DNA from: Lustribacter sp965277075
GTDB lineage: Bacteria; Vulcanimicrobiota; Vulcanimicrobiia; Vulcanimicrobiales; Vulcanimicrobiaceae
Direction of reading: 5' to 3'
DNA: 64,000 nucleotides
Assembly: GCA_965277075.1 (NCBI GenBank)
Contig: OZ255707.1
Location: 434,001 to 498,000 of the forward strand
The position numbers were made by a program, and so were the translations under genes. Each line of letters opens with the position of its first letter. Positions within the stretch are counted from its first letter, which is position 1. The notes beneath the pieces were generated by a model. The model made no database searches. It had not been told where the DNA came from and saw only the letters and a program-made list of their open reading frames with translations. Below are positions 33,967 to 43,070 of the stretch, one piece after another.

Positions 33967-36175
33967 CTGAGGTCTTTTGCAGCATCTTCGGCGGCACGAA
34001 ATAGTCGCTGTATGCGTCGAACGTCGGCACGTCGATCCGGTTCGCCACCGTCCCGAGAATGTACGGATTGCCGACGCTTTGCAGGCGCTGCACCGCACGA
34101 TGGACGGTTTCGGCGTCCGTGTCGCCGACCGGGACGACCATGACGGTCCCGTCCGACTTCGCGGCTAAGATTGCCGCGTCAATCACGGGCGCGAGCGCGG
34201 GTGCGTCGATGATGATGACGTTGTACGTCTCGAGCAGCCGTTGCACGATCTCGTCGAAGTGGGTGGACTGGAGCAACTTCACGGAGTTCGGCGTGCGCGT
34301 TCCGCTGGTGAGAAGGTCGAGACCGTCGTGCTCGGTCGGAATGATGACGTCGTCGAGACGCGCGTTGCCGACCAAAACGTCGGAGAGCCCGAGCCCGACC
34401 TCGCGATTGAGCTTCGCGTGAAGCGACGGGCGCCGCAGATCTCCGTCGATCAGGAGCACGCGCGGCTGGACATGCGCCATCGTGATCGCGGTGTTGAGCG
34501 CGATTGTCGACTTCCCGTCGCCCTGTCGCGCACTGGTCACGGTGATCGTGCGAATCTTCTTGTCGGCGGTCGTGCTGTACCGAAGAGCCGTGACCAGCTG
34601 AAGGAACGACTCGACGGCAAAGGCGCGTAACGCCGGGTCTCCGGGGGACTTCTTTGCAAGGCGTGCATTGCCGCTCGGCAGCGCCAGGCGCGGGCTGGGC
34701 TCGTCATCGAGTCGCGCCCGCAGATCGCTCAGCCGCGGTACGGAAGCCAAGATCGGCAAGTTCAACTCTTCTTCGATCTGGCGCACGTTGCGGAGTCGCC
34801 GGTCGAAAATCTGCACTAGCAGGGCGGCCACGGCCCCAAGGACGAGGCTGACGAATAGGCCGACCACGAGATTGAGGACGCGATTCGGGCGAACCGCCGC
34901 TTCGTTGGCAAGCGCGGGTGCGGTGATCGTGACGTCGCTCATCGCCGTCGTCTTGCTGATGCTCGCCTGATTGCGCTTCTGCTGGAGCGCGGCGAGAACG
35001 TCGTCGGCCATCTTCGCGTTGCGCTGAAGTTCCAGCATGCGGGTGGCTTTTGCCGGCAGGGCCGCGATTTGTGGACCGAGCGCGACATGCTGCCGCTCGA
35101 GTTCAGCAGACTGCGCGCCGTCGGCGGCGATCTGGGCGCGCAGCGTCGCGCCTTGCTGGGAGAGCTGCTGATAGACCGGATTCGGAATCGTATTCGCGAC
35201 CGCGACGATCGACGTCGGCGTCGATCCGAGTTCGCGACGAAGCTCGGTGACCGTATGCTTGAGGCCGACGACGGTCGGGTGTTCGTCGGTGTACTGTTGT
35301 TGTGCAACCTGAAGCTGCACGCTCGCTTGCGCAAACTGCTGCTGGAGCGCCGCGTATACCGGATTCGGCCCGACGCTGGTGTTGCCGTTGATCGTCGGCT
35401 TGATCGTCGCGAGCTGCCCGGTGACGCTTCCGAGCTGGGCCTGCGCCTGGCGCCGGTCCACCGAAACGGTGCCGAGTTTGGCCTCGACCGTGGCCGCGGC
35501 ATTGACGGTGTTCTGGGTCTGTGTCTGGACGTCGGCGAGATTATTGAGGGCTTGGAACTGCGTGAGTTGCGTCTCCGCCTCCACGGCAGCTCGCTCGGCG
35601 CCGGGCATTTGCTTATCGAGGGTCGTGATCGCAGTATTTGCTTGTCCCACCACGAGGGTACGTTCACGATCGACAAAGGCGCCCGCGAACGCGTTCGCAA
35701 CGCGTGCCGACATGTCCGCGCTCGACCATTTAACGGTGAGATCTAAGAGGTTTGTCCCGATCACGGGCTTTACCGTGATGTGCGAGAGCAGCGCGGCGGT
35801 GGACATTTTGAGGCTGAGTTCGTCGATGACTTGCTGTGCGACGGGCCCTTCTTGAAAGAGCTCGGCGTAGGTTTCGGACGACTGCACGCCGGTGGCGGCG
35901 AGCAGGGCATTGAGCAACGGCAGCGTCGTATCGCCGGCAGATCCGTTGGCCTGCTGGCCGCCGGTTCCCCCGGCGATCAGTTTGACGTGCGTCGTATATG
36001 ACGGAGGCAACAGGAACGTGTACGCGACGATCGCTGCGAACGAAATGGCAGCGACCCGGAACATGAGCTTGCGCCGCGTCAGAAGGGCTTGCCAAAGACG
36101 TGACCAGTCGAACTCACCTCCGCGAGGGTCGCTCGAGCTGCTGCGCGTTCCGAACCCGGAAGCGAGTTGGTACAT
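33962..36175 (-). CDS. Wzc-like chain-length determinant fused to BY-type tyrosine autokinase
   Basis: 737 residues from ATG 36175. Wzz domain at the N-terminus with a first membrane helix (about residues 38-58) and a second one (VLNLVVGLFVSLVLGAVAALL) after a long coiled-coil periplasmic region rich in Gln. The cytoplasmic kinase domain carries Walker A SARQGDGKST (Lys555), Walker A' VLLIDGDLRRP and Walker B VIIIDAPAL. The C-terminal Tyr cluster is short, with Tyr722 and Tyr725 in FDAYSDYFVPP. It controls polymer length and export together with the Wza-like protein, by cycles of Tyr phosphorylation. Its stop codon lies in the target duplication of the IS481-type element. Confidence 0.93.
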   Translation of the reverse strand: MYQLASGFGTRSSSSDPRGGEFDWSRLWQALLTRRKLMFRVAAISFAAIVAYTFLLPPSYTTHVKLIAGGTGGQQANGSAGDTTLPLLNALLAATGVQSSETYAELFQEGPVAQQVIDELSLKMSTAALLSHITVKPVIGTNLLDLTVKWSSADMSARVANAFAGAFVDRERTLVVGQANTAITTLDKQMPGAERAAVEAETQLTQFQALNNLADVQTQTQNTVNAAATVEAKLGTVSVDRRQAQAQLGSVTGQLATIKPTINGNTSVGPNPVYAALQQQFAQASVQLQVAQQQYTDEHPTVVGLKHTVTELRRELGSTPTSIVAVANTIPNPVYQQLSQQGATLRAQIAADGAQSAELERQHVALGPQIAALPAKATRMLELQRNAKMADDVLAALQQKRNQASISKTTAMSDVTITAPALANEAAVRPNRVLNLVVGLFVSLVLGAVAALLVQIFDRRLRNVRQIEEELNLPILASVPRLSDLRARLDDEPSPRLALPSGNARLAKKSPGDPALRAFAVESFLQLVTALRYSTTADKKIRTITVTSARQGDGKSTIALNTAITMAHVQPRVLLIDGDLRRPSLHAKLNREVGLGLSDVLVGNARLDDVIIPTEHDGLDLLTSGTRTPNSVKLLQSTHFDEIVQRLLETYNVIIIDAPALAPVIDAAILAAKSDGTVMVVPVGDTDAETVHRAVQRLQSVGNPYILGTVANRIDVPTFDAYSDYFVPPKMLQKTSA

Positions 36176-36447
36176 TGATGTAGACCCCGTCTTTTAAGCG
36201 TTACGATTGCGCGCCGAGTGTATCATGCGCCCCGGCCCGCAACGCGTGCAGGTCGGGGCGCACCGTTGGGACCTTTGGTCCGCATACCGTGGCGGACGAT
36301 CCAGCGCTCGCCCGACGACGTTTGCAATGGGCACTTTGTCCCGCCTCTGAGGAGCACACGACTCTGCGAAGGCAACTATCGGCGCGTTACGATGCGACCG
36401 CGGAAGTCAGTCACTGAGCCACCGAAAGATGAGGCCCGGTTTTCCTC

Positions 36448-37383
36448 GTGTTACCGCAGATCAGTCTCGGCATGCCGGTTTACAACGGCGCACAATACCT
36501 CGAAGCTACGCTGGACTCGCTCCTCGCGCAGACGTTTCGCGATTTCGAGTTGATTATCTCGGACAACGCGTCGACGGACGAAAGTGCGCGGATCTGTGCG
36601 GAATACGCCGCGCGCGATTCGCGCATCCGCTTCTACCGGAACGCGACGAACATGGGCGCTTCGTGGAACTTCAATCGCGTGTACTCCCTGGCACAGGCGC
36701 CGTATTTCAAACAGGCCGCCCACGACGATCTGTGCGAGCCGACCTTCTTACAGCGCTGCTTCGATGTTCTCGAGAGTGACCCGTCGGTCGTGATGGCGTA
36801 TCCGAGAACGATTCTCATCGACGGGGCCGGTAACGAGATCGCGCGGTTCTCGGGAACCCTCGATCTGCGCGAAAACCTTCCGCACCAGCGTTTTCAGCAC
36901 TTCCATCACGTCTTCGGCGAGTGGTCGATCTGCCACCCGATTTTCGGGATTATGCGGGTTGCGCAAGTTCGCAACCGCGAGATTCTCCCGCGATTCATCG
37001 CCTCCGACATGGTGCTGCTCGCGGAGCTCGCGCTGCGCGGAAAGATCGTCGAGGTTCCGGAGTTTCTCTTCAAACTTCGCTGGCATGAGGGCGCATCGAC
37101 GGTCGCCCAAAAGTCCCACGACCTGCGCGCGTTGTGGTTCGATCCCCGCCTCGCCGGCAGCGTGTCGATTCCCGCGACCCGCTTCCGCTGGCTCTACGAA
37201 TATTTGAAGATGTCGGCAACCGTGCCGATGACGGCGTACGGGCGGTTGCGCTGCTTTCAGCAGATGCCGCGCTGGATCTACCGCAACCGCGGTAAGCTCG
37301 CGCACGATACGCTCGAAATCGGCCGCGTCCTCGCCGGCCGCTTCGGCCAGCATTCACTTGCGAAAGCGACGAAAACACCATGA
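36448..37383 (+). CDS. Glycosyltransferase family 2
   Basis: 311 residues from GTG 36448. ISLGMPVYNGAQYLEATLDSLLAQTF at the N-terminus, FELIISDNASTDES, then YFKQAAHDDLCEP, where HDD takes the DxD metal role, typical of a GT2 subgroup in O-antigen/EPS loci. FIASDMVLLAELALRG marks the acceptor-side region. No membrane segment. The 270 bp upstream, shared with the divergent Wzc-like gene, holds no gene and presumably both promoters. Its stop overlaps the rfbF start in ATGA. Confidence 0.9.
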   Translation: MLPQISLGMPVYNGAQYLEATLDSLLAQTFRDFELIISDNASTDESARICAEYAARDSRIRFYRNATNMGASWNFNRVYSLAQAPYFKQAAHDDLCEPTFLQRCFDVLESDPSVVMAYPRTILIDGAGNEIARFSGTLDLRENLPHQRFQHFHHVFGEWSICHPIFGIMRVAQVRNREILPRFIASDMVLLAELALRGKIVEVPEFLFKLRWHEGASTVAQKSHDLRALWFDPRLAGSVSIPATRFRWLYEYLKMSATVPMTAYGRLRCFQQMPRWIYRNRGKLAHDTLEIGRVLAGRFGQHSLAKATKTP

Positions 37384-38264
37384 TCTCAAAGCCGGATCCG
37401 ATGAAAGTCGCGCTGCTTGCCGGCGGTCTCGGCTCGCGAATATCGGAAGAAACGGAAACCAAACCGAAACCGATGGTCGAGATCGGCGGCATGCCGATCA
37501 TGTGGCACATCATGCAGCATTACGCCGCGTTCGACCACAAAGATTTCGTCGTCGCTCTCGGCTACAAGGGTGACGTGATCAAACGCTACATGCTCGACCA
37601 GTGCAAACTTGGAACCGACATGAGCGTGAGCCTCGGCAACGGCCGCGTGCAAGTTCACCAAGGTGAGGCGCTCGACTGGAACGTTCGACTCGTCGATACC
37701 GGCATGCAGACCCAAACCGGCGGTCGCATCAAGCGATTGGCGCCGTATCTCGGTGATGCCCGTTTCATGCTGACGTGGGGCGACGGCGTCTCCGATATCG
37801 ACCTCGACGAACTTCTGGAATTCCACCTCTCGCACGGAAAGCTGGCGACGCTGACCGCAGTTCGGCCGCCGGCGCGATTCGGACATCTGGAGATCAACGA
37901 CAACAAGCAGATCACCGAGTTCTCGGAAAAACCGCAAGCGCAAGAAGGCTGGATTAACGGAGCGTTCTTCGTTCTCGAGCCGGAGATTTTCGAGTACATC
38001 GACGGAGACGCGACGCATTTCGAGCGGGAGCCGCTCGTGCGGCTCGCGCGCGACGGTCAGCTCATGGCGTATCAGCACACGTCGTTTTGGCAGTGCATGG
38101 ACACGATTCGCGAGCGGAATTTGCTCGAGGCGCTGTGGTCGAGCGGCAATCCACCCTGGAAGATCCCACCCCGAAAGGTGTTAACGAGTGCGAGTACTTC
38201 TAACCGGACACGCCGGCTATATTGGGACAGTACTGTCCCGCGTGCTTTCGGAGCGCGGACATGA
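37380..38264 (+). CDS. rfbF: Glucose-1-phosphate cytidylyltransferase
   Basis: 294 residues from ATG 37380 (ATG 37401, directly before the first strand, is an alternative). Nucleotidyltransferase signatures: VALLAGGLGSRISEETETKPKPMVEIGG, then MWHIMQHYAAF, ALGYKGDVIKRYM, FMLTWGDGVSDID and FWQCMDTIRERNLLEALW, all close to RfbF. It makes CDP-glucose from CTP and glucose-1-phosphate, the entry to CDP-3,6-dideoxy and branched sugars. The family normally ends shortly after the NPPWK region (about residue 260); here the frame continues about 30 codons, overlapping the next gene by 77 bp, so the tail is probably non-native. Confidence 0.93.
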   Translation: MISKPDPMKVALLAGGLGSRISEETETKPKPMVEIGGMPIMWHIMQHYAAFDHKDFVVALGYKGDVIKRYMLDQCKLGTDMSVSLGNGRVQVHQGEALDWNVRLVDTGMQTQTGGRIKRLAPYLGDARFMLTWGDGVSDIDLDELLEFHLSHGKLATLTAVRPPARFGHLEINDNKQITEFSEKPQAQEGWINGAFFVLEPEIFEYIDGDATHFEREPLVRLARDGQLMAYQHTSFWQCMDTIRERNLLEALWSSGNPPWKIPPRKVLTSASTSNRTRRLYWDSTVPRAFGART

Positions 38265-39234
38265 CGTCGTCGGATTCGACAGCGAACTTTTCATAGAGAG
38301 CACGTACGGCGCCGAACCGCGGGCCATTCCGGCGATTCGGAAGGACGTGCGTGATGCGGTCGTTGGCGACTTCGAAGGGTTCGACGGGGTCGTACATCTC
38401 GCGGGTCTCTCGAACGATCCGCTCGGCGACCTCAATCCGAACTTGACGTTCGACATCAACCACCTCGCGTCGATCAGGCTTGCAGAACTTGCAAAGGCCG
38501 CCGGCGTGCAACGCTTCGTTTTTTCGTCGTCGTGCAGTTATTACGGTGCCGGAGGCTCGGAATTTCTGACGGAAGACGCGCCGTTCAATCCGGTCACGCC
38601 GTACGGTATGTCGAAAGTGTTCGTGGAGCGAGATCTCGCGCCGCTGGCCGACGATACGTTCTCGCCGACGTGCATGCGTAACGCGACGGCCTACGGCGTC
38701 TCCCCGCGCCTTCGATTCGACCTCGTCCTCAACAATTTGGTCGCTTGGGCCTTCACGAAGGGAGCAGTGCATCTCAAAAGTGACGGCATGGCCTGGAGGC
38801 CGCTCGTCCACATCGAAGATATCTCGCGCGCGATGACCGCCGTTTTGGAAGCGCCGCGCGACGTTATTCACAACGAGGTCTTCAACGTCGGCCGCACCGA
38901 GGACAATTATCTGGTGCGCGATCTTGCGATGATCGTTCGCGACACCGTTCCCGGATCAGCTATCTCGTTTGCCGCCGGCGGCGGCGCCGACACGCGCACG
39001 TACCGAGTGAACTGCGATAAGTACGCCCGGACGTTTCCGAACATGCCCATGATCTGGGACGCGCGTCGCGGTGCCGAAGAGCTGTTCGCAGCGTATACGA
39101 CCTTCGGGTTGCAGCCCGACGAGTTCGAGGGTCCCCGCTACAAACGCATCGCGAAGATCGAGAGCCTGATGAACGCCGGGCGGCTCGACGCTGACTTACG
39201 TTGGCGGAAAGGAGCAACGCTTGTTACAGCTTGA
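38188..39234 (+). CDS. NAD(P)-dependent nucleotide-sugar epimerase/dehydratase (extended SDR)
   Basis: 348 residues from GTG 38188, inside the 3' end of rfbF. Rossmann motif GHAGYIG at residues 7-13; VVHLAGLSNDPLGDLNP; FSSSCSYYG for the catalytic Ser; Tyr139 and Lys143 in TPYGMSKVF. Late motif VFNVGRTEDNYLV. The group LSNDP...CSYYG is the SDR type that accompanies RfbF and C-methyltransferases. It likely acts on the CDP-sugar or the keto intermediate as dehydratase, epimerase or reductase; a classical CDP-glucose 4,6-dehydratase is not otherwise seen in the window. Confidence 0.88.
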   Translation: MRVLLTGHAGYIGTVLSRVLSERGHDVVGFDSELFIESTYGAEPRAIPAIRKDVRDAVVGDFEGFDGVVHLAGLSNDPLGDLNPNLTFDINHLASIRLAELAKAAGVQRFVFSSSCSYYGAGGSEFLTEDAPFNPVTPYGMSKVFVERDLAPLADDTFSPTCMRNATAYGVSPRLRFDLVLNNLVAWAFTKGAVHLKSDGMAWRPLVHIEDISRAMTAVLEAPRDVIHNEVFNVGRTEDNYLVRDLAMIVRDTVPGSAISFAAGGGADTRTYRVNCDKYARTFPNMPMIWDARRGAEELFAAYTTFGLQPDEFEGPRYKRIAKIESLMNAGRLDADLRWRKGATLVTA

Positions 39235-40486
39235 GGACGAAGCGGCACCGCAGTCGATCTACACCACGATCGATGTGTGCCGTTCGTGCGGGTCGCGTGA
39301 CCTTCAACCGGTCCTTTCACTGGGAACGACGCCGCTGGCCGACGGTCTCGTCGCACGCGAACATTACGACGACGCGCCGATTACCGTCCCGCTCGATGTC
39401 GTGTTTTGCGCGAGCTGTTCGCTCATGCAGATCGTCCAGACCGTCGATCCCGAGATTCTATTCTGCCGCTCCTATCCGTATTTCTCGTCGGTTTCGCGGG
39501 CCCTGATGCAGCACTTCACGGCAAGTGCGGAGAGCGTGATCGAACGCTTTGCGCTCCATGCCGGGCAACTCGTCGTCGAGGCGGCGAGCAACGACGGATA
39601 TATGTTACGCACGTTCCACGAACGTGGCATCGACGTGCTGGGTATCGATCCGGCCGACGGACCTGCCGCCAGCGCCAACGGCAAGGGTATCCGTACGCTG
39701 AACGCGTTCTTTACCCGTGAACTCGCGCGGACGCTCCGCGACGATGGAGTGCGGGCCGATATCTTCCTGGCCAACAACGTGCTCGCGCACGTCTCGGACT
39801 TGAACGGTTTCGTCGACGGAATTGCGACGCTTCTCACCGAGCGCGGCACGGCCGTTATCGAGTGTCCCTACGTCGTCGACCTTATCGAGCACCGCGAGTT
39901 CGATACGATCTACCATCAGCATCTGTGCTACTTCTCGGTAACCGCGCTCGACAAACTGTTTCGGAACCACGCACTCTCGCTCAACCGGGTTGAGCGGACG
40001 TCGATCCACGGCGGCTCGCTCCGGCTTTTCGTTTCGCCGCACGCGGACGTGGACGAAACCGTCGGCGAACGGCTCGCGGCAGAAGAAGCGGCCGGCGTCA
40101 CGGAGCTGGCGTACTATCGCGGCTTCGCCGCACGGATCGACGAACTCAAAGAAGACGTCATGCGGCTTCTGCGCTCGTTGAAGGCCGATGGGAAGCGCAT
40201 CGCCGGCTACGGCGCGGCGGCGAAGGCGACGACGATGCTTTCGTATTTCGGCATTGACCGCGGGCTGCTGGACTACGTCGCCGACCTCAATACGTTCAAG
40301 GTCGGGCGATACATGAGCGGCAATTTGCTGCCGATCGTTGCTCCCGACACGCTCGCGAGCGACCCTCCGGACTACGTTTTGATCTTGGCATGGAACTTTG
40401 CGGAGGAGATCATGCGCGAGCGCCACGCATTCCACGATCGCGGCGGCCGTTTCATCGTGCCGGTGCCGAATCTGCGGGTGTTTTGA
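39221..40486 (+). CDS. Sugar C-methyltransferase (TylC3/NovU-like, zinc-binding)
   Basis: 421 residues from TTG 39221, 14 bp before the SDR stop. The N-terminal zinc domain (PF08421) has CRSCGSRDL and FCASCSLMQ. The SAM domain (Methyltransf_13) has LVVEAASNDGYMLRTFHERG and LANNVLAHVSDL, and the C-terminal domain (PF08484) has IAGYGAAAKATTMLSYFGI and LILAWNFAEEIM. These are the three parts of TylC3/NovU-type enzymes that C-methylate a keto-deoxysugar next to the carbonyl. The His-rich IYHQHLCYFS segment, in which the general base lies, is present. It should add a methyl branch to the CDP-linked sugar. Confidence 0.92.
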   Translation: MLQLEDEAAPQSIYTTIDVCRSCGSRDLQPVLSLGTTPLADGLVAREHYDDAPITVPLDVVFCASCSLMQIVQTVDPEILFCRSYPYFSSVSRALMQHFTASAESVIERFALHAGQLVVEAASNDGYMLRTFHERGIDVLGIDPADGPAASANGKGIRTLNAFFTRELARTLRDDGVRADIFLANNVLAHVSDLNGFVDGIATLLTERGTAVIECPYVVDLIEHREFDTIYHQHLCYFSVTALDKLFRNHALSLNRVERTSIHGGSLRLFVSPHADVDETVGERLAAEEAAGVTELAYYRGFAARIDELKEDVMRLLRSLKADGKRIAGYGAAAKATTMLSYFGIDRGLLDYVADLNTFKVGRYMSGNLLPIVAPDTLASDPPDYVLILAWNFAEEIMRERHAFHDRGGRFIVPVPNLRVF

Positions 40487-41691
40487 TGCGTCAAGTCGAT
40501 GCGCGTTGCCCCAGTTGCGGAGGCCACGAGCTCCAAGAGTTCTACTCGGTCGACAACGTGACGGTGAACAGCTGCCTCATCGTCGACTCACCGAGCGAGG
40601 GACGCGCCTTCCCACGCGGCGATCTGCGCATCGCCGTTTGCGCGAGCTGCGGTCTGATCAGCAATACGGCGTTCGAACTCAAGCGCCTGACGTACGATGC
40701 GACCTATGAGGAAACGCAGACCTTCTCGCCGAGCTTCCAGCGTTTTCAAGACGAACTGATCGAGTGGCTGATCGCGAAGCACGATCTGCGCGGAAAAACG
40801 GTCGTCGACGTTGGTTGCGGCAAGGGAACCTTTCTCGCTCGCATGGCTGAACTCGGCGCCGTTCGGGGCATCGGCATCGACCCCAGTGCCGTGCAAGACC
40901 GGCTAACGGGCGTCGCCGCCGAGAACGTGCGGTTTATCAACGAATTTTATGGACGCCAGCATGCAACGATCGCGATGGATCTGCTGGCCTGCCGTCACGC
41001 GCTCGAACATATCCCCGACGTCGCCGGTATGCTCGCTACCGTGCGCGACGCAGTGGGGACGCGGCCGACACCGATCGTGTTCGAACTTCCTGAGTCGCTA
41101 CGTATTCTGCGCGAAGCGGCGTACTGGGACATCTATTACGAACACTGCAACTACTTCACCCCCGGTTCGCTTGCCCGGGCTTTTGAGTTTGCGGGCTTCG
41201 ACGTCACCGGTGCAAAAGTCGAGTACGACGACCAGTACCTCGTCCTCGAAGCACGCACAGCGCGCGAACCGGCGATGCGTTTCTCAGTGCAACTCGACAG
41301 CGCCGACGACATCATCCGGGAAGTCGAGGCGTTCGAGCGGTCGATCGAGCGAAAAGTCTCCGCGTGGCGCGAATATTTCGCCGATGCGAAACGGCGTGGG
41401 ATCTCGGTGGCAGTCTGGGGCTCCGGATCGAAGTGCGTTTCGTTCCTTACGACGGTCGGCGTCGACGAAGAGATCGCATTCGTGACCGACGTGAACCCGT
41501 ATCGACACGGGAAATTCCTCGTCGGCACGGGCAAGGAGATTATCCCGCCGCAACGCTTCCAGACCGAGCCTCCGGATGAAATCATCGTCATGAACCCGAT
41601 CTATTGCGAAGAAATCGGCCAGATGCTCGAAGCGATGGGCGTCCGAGCCGGCATCATAACGGCGGAAGCGCCGTTGGAAGAACTTGTATGA
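40486..41691 (+). CDS. Second sugar C-methyltransferase-like protein (SAM + PF08484-type domain)
   Basis: The frame opens earlier, but ATG 40486 shares one base with the preceding stop and starts at the zinc-like segment, giving 401 residues. CPSCGGHELQ and VCASCGLISN are the two CxxC pairs. The SAM motif is VVDVGCGKGTFLARM, with LACRHALEHIPDV afterward. The C-terminal part (ISVAVWGSGSKCVSFL, IIVMNPIYCEEI) resembles PF08484. The sequence differs strongly from its neighbour: the catalytic loop reads IYYEHCNYFTP in place of IYHQHLCYFS. It may methylate another position or act on a later intermediate. Confidence 0.85.
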   Translation: MRQVDARCPSCGGHELQEFYSVDNVTVNSCLIVDSPSEGRAFPRGDLRIAVCASCGLISNTAFELKRLTYDATYEETQTFSPSFQRFQDELIEWLIAKHDLRGKTVVDVGCGKGTFLARMAELGAVRGIGIDPSAVQDRLTGVAAENVRFINEFYGRQHATIAMDLLACRHALEHIPDVAGMLATVRDAVGTRPTPIVFELPESLRILREAAYWDIYYEHCNYFTPGSLARAFEFAGFDVTGAKVEYDDQYLVLEARTAREPAMRFSVQLDSADDIIREVEAFERSIERKVSAWREYFADAKRRGISVAVWGSGSKCVSFLTTVGVDEEIAFVTDVNPYRHGKFLVGTGKEIIPPQRFQTEPPDEIIVMNPIYCEEIGQMLEAMGVRAGIITAEAPLEELV

Positions 41692-42602
41692 AAGCATTGT
41701 ACGTCGATCCGTCGTTCGCCGACACCGAACGGCGCCAAGAACTCTATGCCGGTGAATTGATCCTCTTTACTCCGAATCAGTCGGCGATGCTCATCGTCGA
41801 ACATGCGCGGGCAATGATCGAGGACGCGTTTCCGGGCATGGATCCACGCGACGCGCAGCATCAAATGGACGTCGAGCGTTTCGCGGCGATTTTCGCAAAG
41901 GTGAAGCCGGCGTATATCCATCACGAGCAGTCGTGGGCGCTGATTGCGCGCTTTCTCCTCGAACTCGGTTGCGACGCGGACCGCACCTTCCTCGACGTCC
42001 CGAGATTGCGCATCGCAACGTCGGACGGCTATCTGACGTCGGGCGTCGCGTACGCGCATCACCCGCATCGTGACACGTGGTACTCCGCGCCGATGCAGCA
42101 AATCAACTGGTGGATGCCACTCTACGACTTCGGCTCCGAAAGCGCGATGGCGTTTCATCCGAGATACTGGCACGACGGCGTACGAAACGACTCATCTCGA
42201 TTCAATTACTACGATTGGAACACGAATCAGCGGAAGAATGCGTCGGGACACGTCAAGAGCGATACGCGCTGGCAACCCCACGCGCTCGATCCGATGGAGT
42301 TGCAGCCGGAGCTGCGAATCGTTGCCAAGCCCGGTGCGCTGATTGCGTTTTCCGGGGCTCAGATGCACTCGACCGTCCCGAATACGACCGGCCGGACGCG
42401 TTACAGCATCGATTTTCGCACGATCGACTCCGACGACGTGCAAGCCGGGCGCGGGGCGCGCAATGTCGACTCCGCTCCGGCCGGCACGTCATTACGCGAC
42501 TTCAAGCGCCTTCGCGACGGCGCACGCGTGCCTGAGGCCCTCGCGGCTCTCTACGACGACGTCTCGCACGATCCGGGGCAGCGCGTCTTCCAGCCTGCGT
42601 AA
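41688..42602 (+). CDS. 2-oxoglutarate/Fe(II)-dependent oxygenase-like protein
   Basis: ATG 41688 overlaps the preceding stop in ATGA, giving 304 residues; an upstream open frame is not needed. The Fe(II) facial triad and 2OG residue are visible: His127 and Asp129 in HHPHRDTWY, His227 in AQMHSTVPN and Arg238 in RTRYSIDFRTID. INWWMPLYDFGSESAMAFHP is the double-stranded helix core. The fold fits PhyH/EctD-type oxygenases. In this position it probably hydroxylates, or desaturates, the nucleotide sugar or glycan made by the upstream genes; the substrate is inference. Confidence 0.75.
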   Translation: MKALYVDPSFADTERRQELYAGELILFTPNQSAMLIVEHARAMIEDAFPGMDPRDAQHQMDVERFAAIFAKVKPAYIHHEQSWALIARFLLELGCDADRTFLDVPRLRIATSDGYLTSGVAYAHHPHRDTWYSAPMQQINWWMPLYDFGSESAMAFHPRYWHDGVRNDSSRFNYYDWNTNQRKNASGHVKSDTRWQPHALDPMELQPELRIVAKPGALIAFSGAQMHSTVPNTTGRTRYSIDFRTIDSDDVQAGRGARNVDSAPAGTSLRDFKRLRDGARVPEALAALYDDVSHDPGQRVFQPA

Positions 42603-42643
42603 GGTCGCCGGCGGCGGGTACAGGATCTCCGGAGGTATGCACG

Positions 42644-42829
42644 ATGGACGACAGACCGCTTGGGAAACTTGACCCCGAAAAGCTCAAAGCCGAACGCACC
42701 GAAGTCGACTTCGGAACCGACACGGAAACCGGCCATGATCACATCGGACGCGAGAAGGGTCGCGCTCCGGGTGATACGCGCGATCCGGTCGCGCATCCGA
42801 CGGCTGGTGTCACGCCGCCCGCACGCTGA
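42644..42829 (+). CDS. Small hydrophilic protein of unknown function
   Basis: 61 residues. ATG 42644 has a textbook GGAGG at 42631-42635 with 8-nt spacing, which is the main support for translation. The sequence is very hydrophilic and probably disordered, with many Asp, Glu, Lys, Arg and Pro (LDPEKLKAERTEVDFGTD, GHDHIGREKG). I do not recognise a family. It lies between the oxygenase and tRNA-Ile. Confidence 0.55.
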   Translation: MDDRPLGKLDPEKLKAERTEVDFGTDTETGHDHIGREKGRAPGDTRDPVAHPTAGVTPPAR

Positions 42830-42910
42830 TCAATTCGGACGTTTGCAACGGGATCGAAGGGCACGAAGCCGATCTCTCCATCTCGCGTTCCCGTTGCATA
42901 CGTTGCGTAC

Positions 42911-42984
42911 TGGGCCATCCTGGGTTCGAACCAGGGACCTCATGCTTATCAAGCATGCGCTCTAACCAGCTGAGCTAATGGCCC
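42911..42984 (-). tRNA. tRNA-Ile (anticodon GAT)
   Basis: The minus strand gives a 74-nt cloverleaf: acceptor GGGCCAT with ATGGCCC, D-arm AGCTCAGCTGGTTAGAGC, anticodon stem GCATG-CTTGATAAG-CATG-like with GAT in the loop, variable AGGTC and T-arm CCTGG-TTCGAAC-CCAGG. CCA is not encoded. No rRNA genes lie next to it, so it is an isolated tRNA gene. Confidence 0.96.
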
Positions 42985-43070
42985 GTGTGCGCGCCGTCCG
43001 CGGAAGCGCGGACGAAGAACGCTCGTTATGGTAGAGTCCGGCGGCCGCCCTTGTCAATCATCGAGCCCAG

